Shown here: one piece after another, positions 5,839-12,742 of the stretch
Numbering within the stretch: position 1 is the first letter of the stretch
How the letters are laid out: the number at the start of each line of letters is the position of its first letter
Source of the DNA: a virus
DNA: 27,477 bases
Reading direction: 5' to 3' (one strand)
IMG/VR virus record: IMGVR_UViG_3300027762_000030
Coordinates: 1 to 27,477 of that record
Program-made: the position numbers and the translations under genes
The notes under the pieces: model-generated
Told to the model about the DNA's origin: nothing
The model's database searches: none
What the model saw: the letters and a program-made list of their open reading frames with translations, nothing else

Positions 5839-5916
5839 ATGCTGGCGCTGGGCGTGATGATGACCTATGGTCTATTGATGCTCATCCTGGCGATTATCCT
5901 GATAGGTGTACGATGA
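5839..5916 (+). CDS. Tiny transmembrane peptide in the lysis cassette
   Basis: An open frame from ATG 5839 encodes 25 residues, almost all hydrophobic (MLALGVMMTYGLLMLILAII and a short basic end). Its TGA overlaps the ATG of the small terminase as ATGA, the same junction used by many real genes here. GAGAT lies about ten bases upstream. It may be an extra holin-like or antiholin peptide. The frame is also open further upstream without a good start codon, so the N-terminus is uncertain. Confidence 0.4.
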   Translation: MLALGVMMTYGLLMLILAIILIGVR

Positions 5917-6485
5917 GAACAGTTGAGACCAAACTAAACGCTAAACAACTGGTATTCGTTGAAGCCTATCTGCGGACGTTCCAGAAGACGACTGCGGCAA
6001 AAGAGGCTGGCTATTATGGCACAACCCAGGAAGCAACCCGGCTACTCGCATTGCCAAAGGTGCAGGAGTATATCGCCAAACGAATGTCAGAGCTGGCAAT
6101 GCAGGCTGATGAAGCGTTATACCGGCTGGCGGAACAGGCCCGGATGAGCATTGCTGATTTCATCATGGAGGATCCCAACTCCCCCGATGGATTTACCTTG
6201 AACTGGGAAACTATCCGGGCGAGGGGGCATCTCATCAAGAGCATTCGGTCTGGGAGAAGTGGCCCGGTGATTGAACTACACGATGGGCAGAAGGCGCTCG
6301 AATTGATTGGGCGGAATTTGGGATTGTTCGTTGACAAAGTGCAGGTGGATGAGAACCAGAGCGGCGAGATCACAGTGAGGTTTATACCCAGTGGACATCA
6401 AGATCAAATGGTATCCCCAACCGAGGCAGGCCGAACTCTTGAAAGCGGCGGGTCTGATGGGGATACTGGACGGATCGAAGATTGA
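5913..6485 (+). CDS. terS: Terminase small subunit
   Basis: The 190-residue protein begins with the DNA-binding pattern of the terminase small-subunit family (Terminase_2): LNAKQLVFVEAYL, then TTAAKEAGY, then ATRLLALPKVQEYIAKRMSE. The middle is the oligomerisation region, and the polar, Gly/Ser-rich tail is usual. TerS recognises the packaging site and hands DNA to the large subunit. It overlaps the preceding tiny peptide by four bases and the large terminase by 95 bases, so the three are on one message. Confidence 0.88.
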   Translation: MRTVETKLNAKQLVFVEAYLRTFQKTTAAKEAGYYGTTQEATRLLALPKVQEYIAKRMSELAMQADEALYRLAEQARMSIADFIMEDPNSPDGFTLNWETIRARGHLIKSIRSGRSGPVIELHDGQKALELIGRNLGLFVDKVQVDENQSGEITVRFIPSGHQDQMVSPTEAGRTLESGGSDGDTGRIED

Positions 6486-7794
6486 AAAGCCAGTCTCCAG
6501 GCTGATCGGATATGGCGGGGCGGCATTCGGCGGCAAGACCGACGCAGCTATAGGGCTGGCGATGGTGGCCGCGTTTGCATTTCCCGGCGTGAGGATCGGG
6601 TTGTTCCGGCGAAACTTTACTGAATTGGAAGGACCTGACGGGCCAATAGAAAGAAGCCGGGAACTACTCGCGGGGATCACCGAGTACAACGCCGGGCAGC
6701 ACCGACATACATTTCCCACTGGAAGCCGGCTGTACTTCCACCACTGCGCCACCGAGGATGATCGATACAACTACCAGTCACAGGCATGGGACATTCTGCT
6801 GATTGACGAAGCGACCCACTTCACCTGGCCGATTGTTGACTACCTGATCACACGCAACCGACCGACGATAGACCACCCCGACTTGACCCCGTTTGTGGGA
6901 ATGATGACCAACCCCGGCAATGTGGGGCATGAGTGGTATTCGCAACTGTTTGACGTATTGAAAACATCGGGTGGACATCGGCAAGTGAAACGGGTACTGA
7001 CCCCCAATGGAAAGTATGAGCAAAGCTACTTCATCCCCGCCCTGTTGGAAGATAACCCGATTGGGCTGGAGCGTGACCCCGAATATGCCGACCGGTTAGA
7101 AGCCAGAGACCCGGATGTAGCGCGGGCATTGCGTTATGGTGACTGGTCTGTGTTTGCAGGGCAAGCCTTCCCCACCTGGCAGCATAACCGGATCGCCTGT
7201 CCACCGAGGGAGATACCGCTGTGGTGGCCGAAGTGGAGAGCGATTGATTATGGCTATGAACACCCCTGGGCGTGCGGGTGGTTTGCCAAAGACCCGGACA
7301 AGGACCGGCTGTATGTCTACCGGGCAATCAGTTTATCCGGGCTGACAGATGAGCGGCAGATTGCAATGGTCAAAGACAGCACCGCGCCAGAGGAAAATAT
7401 CCTGTTTACGTTTGCCTCCCCCGATATGTGGGAGCGGAAGAATAAAGATGACATTGTTTTCACCACCGCGGATGTGTATGAGAAAGGTGGTGTGGTGTTG
7501 ACCCGGGCCAATAATGACAGGCTGGGTGGCAAGCGGCGATTACATGGGTTGATGCTCGACAAGCCAGACGGGAAGCCGGGGATCCAGGTATTCGAGCCGT
7601 ATTATTCTGTGTTTGGGTGCATGGTCACATTGATCAAAGACCCGAAGAACCCGGAAGATGTGAAGAAAGTGGACGGGGATGACCCCTATGACATGCTGCG
7701 ATATGGGTTGACTAATCTCAATTTGAATGCCGGGCAGCAGGCGGAGAAGCAAAGACAGGTTTCGCCATTGGTAATGGCAGGAGGAATGCTATGA
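6391..7794 (+). CDS. terL: Terminase large subunit (packaging ATPase/nuclease)
   Basis: This 467-residue protein is the DNA-packaging motor. The ATPase half has a variant Walker A GGAAFGGKT (residues 42-50), Walker B ILLIDEATHF (135-144) and a coupling motif TNPGNVGH (173-180). The nuclease half carries the expected acidic residues in AIDYGYEHP (Asp286), SPDMWE (Asp345) and GDDPYDMLRY (about 429-438). The start is GTG at 6391 with GAGG about ten bases upstream, lying 95 bases inside terS in another frame. Length is normal for the family. The Walker A has FGG where most TerL have a GS/RGS type, a recurring variant in some phage groups. The portal is not adjacent: four cargo genes intervene. 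Confidence 0.93.
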   Translation: MDIKIKWYPQPRQAELLKAAGLMGILDGSKIEKPVSRLIGYGGAAFGGKTDAAIGLAMVAAFAFPGVRIGLFRRNFTELEGPDGPIERSRELLAGITEYNAGQHRHTFPTGSRLYFHHCATEDDRYNYQSQAWDILLIDEATHFTWPIVDYLITRNRPTIDHPDLTPFVGMMTNPGNVGHEWYSQLFDVLKTSGGHRQVKRVLTPNGKYEQSYFIPALLEDNPIGLERDPEYADRLEARDPDVARALRYGDWSVFAGQAFPTWQHNRIACPPREIPLWWPKWRAIDYGYEHPWACGWFAKDPDKDRLYVYRAISLSGLTDERQIAMVKDSTAPEENILFTFASPDMWERKNKDDIVFTTADVYEKGGVVLTRANNDRLGGKRRLHGLMLDKPDGKPGIQVFEPYYSVFGCMVTLIKDPKNPEDVKKVDGDDPYDMLRYGLTNLNLNAGQQAEKQRQVSPLVMAGGML

Positions 7795-8186
7795 GTTTCG
7801 GAAGAGTTGTAGTTGAAGACATCTTGAATGGAAATATCAGAGACAACGGCCCCGCATGGACAACGGTGATGGGGTTGGCCAGCCAGGCGAGATTTACCAG
7901 CGCCGATCAAAGCGCGGCAGTGGCGGCAGTGACCAGCGCCCCAACGACTGGGCAGAAACTTGTGATCACTGACATTGTTGCGGCAGTTGATACCGCCATG
8001 AGATTGGACTTCTCGGAAGAAACGGCGGGGACAATCTTCCTGACGCTGTACCTACCCGCAAATGGATCAATCCAAGTCACCCCGCATGGCAAAATGAAAC
8101 TGAACACAGCGAATAAAAAACTGATGGTACGGTCAAGCGCATCTGGGAACGTTGCTGTTCAGGTGTTGTATTATTCGGAGGCGTAA
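7791..8186 (+). CDS. Beta-rich hypothetical phage protein
   Basis: The 131-residue product starts at an ATGA overlap with terL. It has no signal or membrane segment. Alternating hydrophobic residues (GQKLVITDIVAAVDTAMRLDF, TIFLTLYLPANGSIQVTP, KLMVRSSASGNVAVQVLYYSEA) suggest a single beta-sandwich domain. Short proteins with a closing S-A-S-G-N-x-x-V-x-V-x-Y-x-S-E pattern occur in many phage genomes. They are thought to be capsid decoration or fibre-associated proteins, but I recall no proven function. Position between terminase and portal suits a virion protein. Confidence 0.55.
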   Translation: MSFGRVVVEDILNGNIRDNGPAWTTVMGLASQARFTSADQSAAVAAVTSAPTTGQKLVITDIVAAVDTAMRLDFSEETAGTIFLTLYLPANGSIQVTPHGKMKLNTANKKLMVRSSASGNVAVQVLYYSEA

Positions 8187-8848
8187 TGGGCTATCCGTTT
8201 CGGGGCCATGATGCCCTTAGTGGGGAGGCCTGGTATTTATCAGGCGGCATCGCGGCGGCAGACGTTGCCGGAGTATGGCAACCCAAAGGCGCGGCAAGTC
8301 TGGCTGCATCCTACCTGAGATTAGCGGGGGATGAAGGTTATGCAAACCTTGATCCTGCGGTTGTTGGAAATGGCGTTGCGCCAGGGTTCGGGGCTGATGG
8401 TTGGATTGGGAACGCGTCTTCGGCATTTCTTGATTCTGGCCTAGTGCCTCAATCAACTTGGTCGGCTGTAATAAGGTTTTCGTCCGCATCCAGTTCAACT
8501 CAATGGCTGTTTGGCGAGGCTCTTTCTAGTCGAGAATTTGCAATATCGCCATACTATACCAGCAACGTTGTTATCTATAGGATGGGCGGTTCGGCAAACG
8601 TTGCTTCCGGGCTTGCGTCTGGGGTACTGGCGATAACGCCAACTGATGTATACCGCAATGGCATAGACGATGGAAATATTTCTGGATGGTCTGGCACAAA
8701 TACGTATAAGGTTTACTTCCTTGCCAGGAATTTGTCAGGATCGCCAAGTGGATATTTTGGCGGAATTATTCAGGCAATCGCAATTTACAAGACCACAATC
8801 ACAGCCGCACAAGCGGCGGCAGTATCTAGCGCGGTCGCGCTAATCTAG
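8186..8848 (+). CDS. LamG/concanavalin A-like lectin-type protein
   Basis: The gene starts at a TAATG overlap with GGAGG upstream. The 220-residue product is rich in Ser, Gly and Ala. Its second half has the layout of the laminin-G/concanavalin A-like fold: repeated beta strands (WSAVIRFSSASSSTQWLFGE, YKVYFLARNL), a GYFGGIIQAIAIYKTTITAAQ closing segment and a final helix. That ending is the usual one for LamG domains in phage tail and fibre proteins, where it binds sugars. The N-terminal third resembles no domain I know and may attach it to the particle. A receptor-binding or decoration role fits, given the glycosidase two genes downstream. Confidence 0.6.
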   Translation: MGYPFRGHDALSGEAWYLSGGIAAADVAGVWQPKGAASLAASYLRLAGDEGYANLDPAVVGNGVAPGFGADGWIGNASSAFLDSGLVPQSTWSAVIRFSSASSSTQWLFGEALSSREFAISPYYTSNVVIYRMGGSANVASGLASGVLAITPTDVYRNGIDDGNISGWSGTNTYKVYFLARNLSGSPSGYFGGIIQAIAIYKTTITAAQAAAVSSAVALI

Positions 8849-8857
8849 GAGGATCAG

Positions 8858-9259
8858 ATGGATTACAGACAGCAGATAACTTTAGCACGAACACAAGATT
8901 TCTATGAGCGGGTGATGCAGGCCATGATCGAATACGCCATCACCGTCAGCAAAGAAGAAAGCAGCGGGGATTATGACGTAGACCAAAGACGGGTGACACT
9001 GGCGCAGGACGTATTGAGACGAAGCACGGAACTCTCCCCCCGTTTTTCACATGCGGTTGCCACGATTGTGAAAGACGGAGAAGCAAGCGACGCTGATCTT
9101 AAGGGCGCAGTCGCAAGCGTGTGGAATGCGTTTGCCTGTCTCAACCCACGGGCAGCAAAGCCGGGTACAGTCTCGGACACACCCAAGATTGATGGTGAAT
9201 TTGTGGGAAGTGAAAGCAACGTCCAGACCAAAACGTTTATGCAGAAGATATTCGGATAA
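8858..9259 (+). CDS. Conserved-type small phage protein of unknown function
   Basis: A strong AGGAGG precedes the ATG by five bases. The 133-residue product is helical and polar: an N-terminal Phe/Tyr-rich helix (TQDFYERVMQAMIEYAITV), then QRRVTLAQDVLRRS, then a region ending AVASVWNAFACLNPRA. The pattern of two helices and an x-V-x-S-x-WNAFA element recalls short proteins near structural genes of many tailed phages, which have no assigned function. The tail (about residues 100-133) looks unstructured. It could be a minor head or assembly protein. Confidence 0.45.
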   Translation: MDYRQQITLARTQDFYERVMQAMIEYAITVSKEESSGDYDVDQRRVTLAQDVLRRSTELSPRFSHAVATIVKDGEASDADLKGAVASVWNAFACLNPRAAKPGTVSDTPKIDGEFVGSESNVQTKTFMQKIFG

Positions 9260-9261
9260 GA

Positions 9262-10158
9262 ATGAACCGCCGTGAATTTTTGAAGGCAACGCCAATCATG
9301 GTAGCAGCACCATTCACCCAGTATTTTCCAATAGTCCTTTACCACGCCCCATTTGGCGCACAGATCGAAGGGCGGGTAAAGACCTTTGAGTCTCGGCTGG
9401 CGGAGAATAGAGTATATCAGTGGTCGTTGAAGTGGCGGGATTGGTCGACTTCGCGGGCATTGTACGAAGAGAACGCGGCTACATTGGCGGGGCATCCACA
9501 GATCATCACCATAAAAGTGGTGCCTGAAGAATACAGGTTGTGGCCGGGGTTTGTCGGCTCTCCACCCCGGAAAGATGCTTACCCGGAATTGGCAAAGTTT
9601 GTTCAGGAAATTGTTTACAGGTTCAATCCGGAAACCATTGAACTATTCAACGAACCGAATGTGTTGGTATCGGATGCGTTTGCACCCGAATGTTTTGGAG
9701 CATGGGTTGAAGATGACTGGTATGGTGGTGGCAAGCGGTATGGTGAATGCGTCAAGTATGTTTATGAGCATGTGACCGGGGCCAGACTTTTAGCCGGCGC
9801 GCTGATGATGCACCCGAATAGTATGACATTCTTAAAGGGTGCGTTGGCGGCGGGGATGCGGCCTGATGGTATCAGCTATCACACCTATATCCGGCATGAA
9901 AGCGAATTCGGAAAGTTTATTGAGAATGCCCGGGCAATACGGCAACTGACAAATTTACCACTGACACTCACAGAGACAAGCGTATTAGGTGATGGCAGCC
10001 CGGCTCACATCCAGCGAAAGATAGACTACCTGTATTATCTGCGGGACAACGCTGCTGGATATGTAAACGGATGGAACTGGTACACCATCGGCGGCAATGG
10101 ATGGGAAGATAGTGACCTGGACCCGCAAACAGTTTGGGAGGTATGGAAATCCTTATGA
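9262..10158 (+). CDS. Glycoside hydrolase-like TIM-barrel protein (clan GH-A type) with Tat-like leader
   Basis: The 298-residue protein has the two catalytic signatures of clan GH-A retaining glycosidases: an acid/base motif ELFNEPN (Asn130-Glu131-Pro132) and a nucleophile-type strand LTLTETSVLG (Glu238), separated by about 107 residues as in GH5/GH39-like barrels. Aromatic residues (GISYHTY, NGWNWYTIGG) would line a sugar-binding cleft. The N-terminus MNRREFLKAT matches the twin-arginine consensus (RRxFLK), but the hydrophobic core after it is weak and no clear AxA cleavage site appears. It probably attacks a cell-surface or sheath polysaccharide, for entry or release. A peptidoglycan role is unlikely for this clan but cannot be ruled out. 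Its stop overlaps the portal start. Confidence 0.7.
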   Translation: MNRREFLKATPIMVAAPFTQYFPIVLYHAPFGAQIEGRVKTFESRLAENRVYQWSLKWRDWSTSRALYEENAATLAGHPQIITIKVVPEEYRLWPGFVGSPPRKDAYPELAKFVQEIVYRFNPETIELFNEPNVLVSDAFAPECFGAWVEDDWYGGGKRYGECVKYVYEHVTGARLLAGALMMHPNSMTFLKGALAAGMRPDGISYHTYIRHESEFGKFIENARAIRQLTNLPLTLTETSVLGDGSPAHIQRKIDYLYYLRDNAAGYVNGWNWYTIGGNGWEDSDLDPQTVWEVWKSL

Positions 10159-11804
10159 AGAATAACAGCAACGTAGCCAAGTGGAGAGAAATCCAAGACG
10201 AAGCCCTTGACCTGGAATCGCAACACGTTGGGCGAACAGAACTATTCAACGAGATGGAGGAGATGTACTTCCTCGAACCGGCGGACAAAGGGAAACTGGG
10301 CAGGCTGGGCGACAATACGAAAGTGACCATCTCCCCCGACCCCGCCAACCAGCTTGATGGAGCGGTGAGACTGATGACTGCGACCGATCCCAAGTTCAAA
10401 GTATCGCAGGAGATCCCCGACCGGGATAACATCGAGGACTTTGCCGATGCGATGTGGCGGGGAAGCGGACGGATCAGCGGCATCCCGGCCCATTACGATG
10501 CGATCCTATCCGCCCTGCTGTATGGCGAAACACACATGGGCGTCACGTCTATGCGAAAGATGGCGGAGTTTACCAAAGACAAGGTGAATGCACGAATGGC
10601 GCAGCAAGCCATGATGCAGACCCCGTATATGTTCCCGGTGTGGTCGCCGCGTGATTGCTACGCCAGGTATGGCAGGCTGGGACTGACCGGGCATTTGCGC
10701 AAGACGAGCATGAGCGTGCGGGATTTACGCTATGACTGGGGGGAGCAAGTTGACAGCGTTCTCGGGCATAAGAACAACCGGGATAAGGTGGACTATTATG
10801 AGTGGTGGGACACAGAATACCAGGCGGCATGGGTTGGCGGGTGTGCATCCCCGATACTATGCAAGCCACATGACCTGGCGTTCCTCCCGATTGTGCATTG
10901 CCTGACCGAAGGATCATCGGCGCTCTTCTCTGACACATCCAAACAACTGCGCCCGTTTCTGTATAAGGTGGCGAAGAGTGGTCTTTGGAAGCGGGACAAC
11001 TTATTGATGACCGTCTTCTTCACCATCATCTTTGGCATTGGCGGCAACCCCATGTATAAATTCCGCTCACCCAGCGGCCGGCAATACGATGTGGACTGGT
11101 CGCAACCGGGTGGGGTGATTAATCTTGGTCAGGGTGAGGAGTTTGATTCGCTGATCAAGAATGCCATTGACCCGTCCATCATCCAGGGCAAGCAGATGAT
11201 TGATGAGAAGATGGCTGACAGCACCATGTATAAGCAAGCATTGGGGCAGCCGTTGGGGGGGAGTTCGCCTTACAGTTTGGTGGCCTTGCTTTCACAGTCT
11301 GGACGATTACCACTGGTATCCCCGCAGCAGCGATTGGGCTGGATGATTGCCAGGGCAATGTGGGTGGCCTTCATGTGGATGAAAGAAGAGGGGAAGACCA
11401 AAGCGAAATCCGGGAAGTATGGAAAAGCGATTGAATTTGACCCGGCAGCCATTGGTGATGATTTTGATATTGACGTTGAGTTGGACATCAAACTTCCACA
11501 GGATCAATTGGGGCTGGCGAACGTTGCGAACCTGCTCACCCAGAGCGGGCTGGTATCGCAGGAATGGATTAGATCGGAAGTGCTGAACATCGGCAACAAC
11601 GAGAAGATGAGTGAAAGCGTATTGCGGGAGCGATTTACCGGGATGCTGGCAGAATTCTTATCACAGCAGATGATAGCACAGCAGCAACAACCACCACCAC
11701 AACAGCCCCCCGCAACTGGTGGACTTCCCCCGGAGATGATGGCGGGTGGAATGCAGGGGCCGGAACCTTTGCCGGGAGAAGCGCCACAGAATGGAATGAT
11801 GTGA
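10155..11804 (+). CDS. Portal (head-tail connector) protein
   Basis: This 549-residue protein is called the portal from its size, its position before the head genes, and its internal pattern. An N-terminal helical wing has DPANQLDGAVRLMTATDPKF. The centre holds a W-S-P-R-D-C-Y-A-R-Y-G element of the kind that follows the wing in portal proteins, and a long middle helix region (QGKQMIDEKMADSTMYKQAL). The C-terminus is a low-complexity Gln/Pro/Met tail from about residue 515 (QQQQPPPQQPPATGG). ATG 10155 forms an ATGA overlap with the glycosidase; TTG 10134 and ATG 10143 are less likely starts. Portal dodecamers form the channel for packaging and ejection. Confidence 0.75.
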   Translation: MKNNSNVAKWREIQDEALDLESQHVGRTELFNEMEEMYFLEPADKGKLGRLGDNTKVTISPDPANQLDGAVRLMTATDPKFKVSQEIPDRDNIEDFADAMWRGSGRISGIPAHYDAILSALLYGETHMGVTSMRKMAEFTKDKVNARMAQQAMMQTPYMFPVWSPRDCYARYGRLGLTGHLRKTSMSVRDLRYDWGEQVDSVLGHKNNRDKVDYYEWWDTEYQAAWVGGCASPILCKPHDLAFLPIVHCLTEGSSALFSDTSKQLRPFLYKVAKSGLWKRDNLLMTVFFTIIFGIGGNPMYKFRSPSGRQYDVDWSQPGGVINLGQGEEFDSLIKNAIDPSIIQGKQMIDEKMADSTMYKQALGQPLGGSSPYSLVALLSQSGRLPLVSPQQRLGWMIARAMWVAFMWMKEEGKTKAKSGKYGKAIEFDPAAIGDDFDIDVELDIKLPQDQLGLANVANLLTQSGLVSQEWIRSEVLNIGNNEKMSESVLRERFTGMLAEFLSQQMIAQQQQPPPQQPPATGGLPPEMMAGGMQGPEPLPGEAPQNGMM

Positions 11805-11805
11805 G

Positions 11806-12009
11806 ATGGACATTTCAACTGTACGCAACGCATATTTGAGCGCCAGAGTGGAAGTGAATGGGGTGATCGGGAAGGTGATGGAAGACTTCTTCATGCCGGA
11901 TGAACTGATCAAACTGGCAATGATGAATGCGACCATGCCCCCGGAAGCCAGAGCGTTATTAGATGCAGAGACGCAGGGGAAGATCAAGGAGGTATTGAAT
12001 GGCAAATGA
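11806..12009 (+). CDS. Small hypothetical protein after the portal
   Basis: One base separates it from the portal stop. The 67-residue product is helical (VEVNGVIGKVMEDFFMPDEL, MPPEARALLDAETQGKIKEV), with no cysteines, membrane span or recognised motif. Its end overlaps the next start by eleven bases. A role as a minor head or portal-associated protein is possible from position alone. Confidence 0.55.
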   Translation: MDISTVRNAYLSARVEVNGVIGKVMEDFFMPDELIKLAMMNATMPPEARALLDAETQGKIKEVLNGK

Positions 12010-12730
12010 TCCTAGAAGGCCCAAACCGATTGAGTGGGGCAGTAATAATTTATCCACCCCCGTACCGGGACAAATCCAATGGCCGAGTGGAGGAGGCTTA
12101 TCTACCCCCGCCAAACCACCCCAGCCCATCCAATATGGCGGCGGTCGGACGGGTGTATCCGGGCAGACCACCAAACCAACCGGGATTGGATTGCAGATTG
12201 AAGTATCCGCCGATGGTAGTTACTGGCGCTACACCGTGCCTGGCAGCGGGTGGTATTCGCCGTGGAATATGAACACCACGCCCCCGCCAATGGCAATGGG
12301 TGGCAGTCCGACCGGCGGTACAACCGGAACGCAAAGTACAGGCGGGTACTGGGATCGGAACTATGGTGGCTGGCGCAGCGGCGGGGTGCTGGAAACGGCG
12401 CAAAAGAATTCTGATGGAACCTACAGCAACACAATGAACCAATGGGGACAGCCGATTGGGACGCCCGGACCGTATGGGCAAAAAGGCGGGAAAAGCGGTA
12501 AGCACGGTTCTGGACAGGCGATGAAGCCGGAGGACATCCCATCGGTAGAGAAAATACAGGCGCAAATCTCGCAGATGGAACAGGGGATTGCCAGCGGCAA
12601 ACTCAACAAAGACAGAGCGCAATATAGAATAGCGGCGCTCAACTACATGCTACAGAAGTTTCATGGTGGAGATAGCAGCGCAGGCACACAATCCGGCGTT
12701 GCTGGATCAATTGTACGCTGGAACCCATAA
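11999..12730 (+). CDS. Gly/Pro/Gln-rich low-complexity virion-type protein
   Basis: AAGGAGG lies close before ATG 11999. The 243-residue product is largely disordered: the first 60 residues are rich in Pro, Gly and Ser with repeated small motifs (GGGLSTPAKPPQPIQYGGG), and residues 95-175 again are Gly/Thr/Ser rich. A short ordered patch with IEVSADGSYWRYTVPGSGWY may be a small beta domain. The final 65 residues form a likely helix (IPSVEKIQAQISQMEQGIAS, then YRIAALNYMLQKF). Such proteins between portal and ejection or capsid genes can be structural linkers. No family recognised. Confidence 0.6.
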   Translation: MANDPRRPKPIEWGSNNLSTPVPGQIQWPSGGGLSTPAKPPQPIQYGGGRTGVSGQTTKPTGIGLQIEVSADGSYWRYTVPGSGWYSPWNMNTTPPPMAMGGSPTGGTTGTQSTGGYWDRNYGGWRSGGVLETAQKNSDGTYSNTMNQWGQPIGTPGPYGQKGGKSGKHGSGQAMKPEDIPSVEKIQAQISQMEQGIASGKLNKDRAQYRIAALNYMLQKFHGGDSSAGTQSGVAGSIVRWNP

Positions 12731-12742
12731 AGGGCGGGTGAT

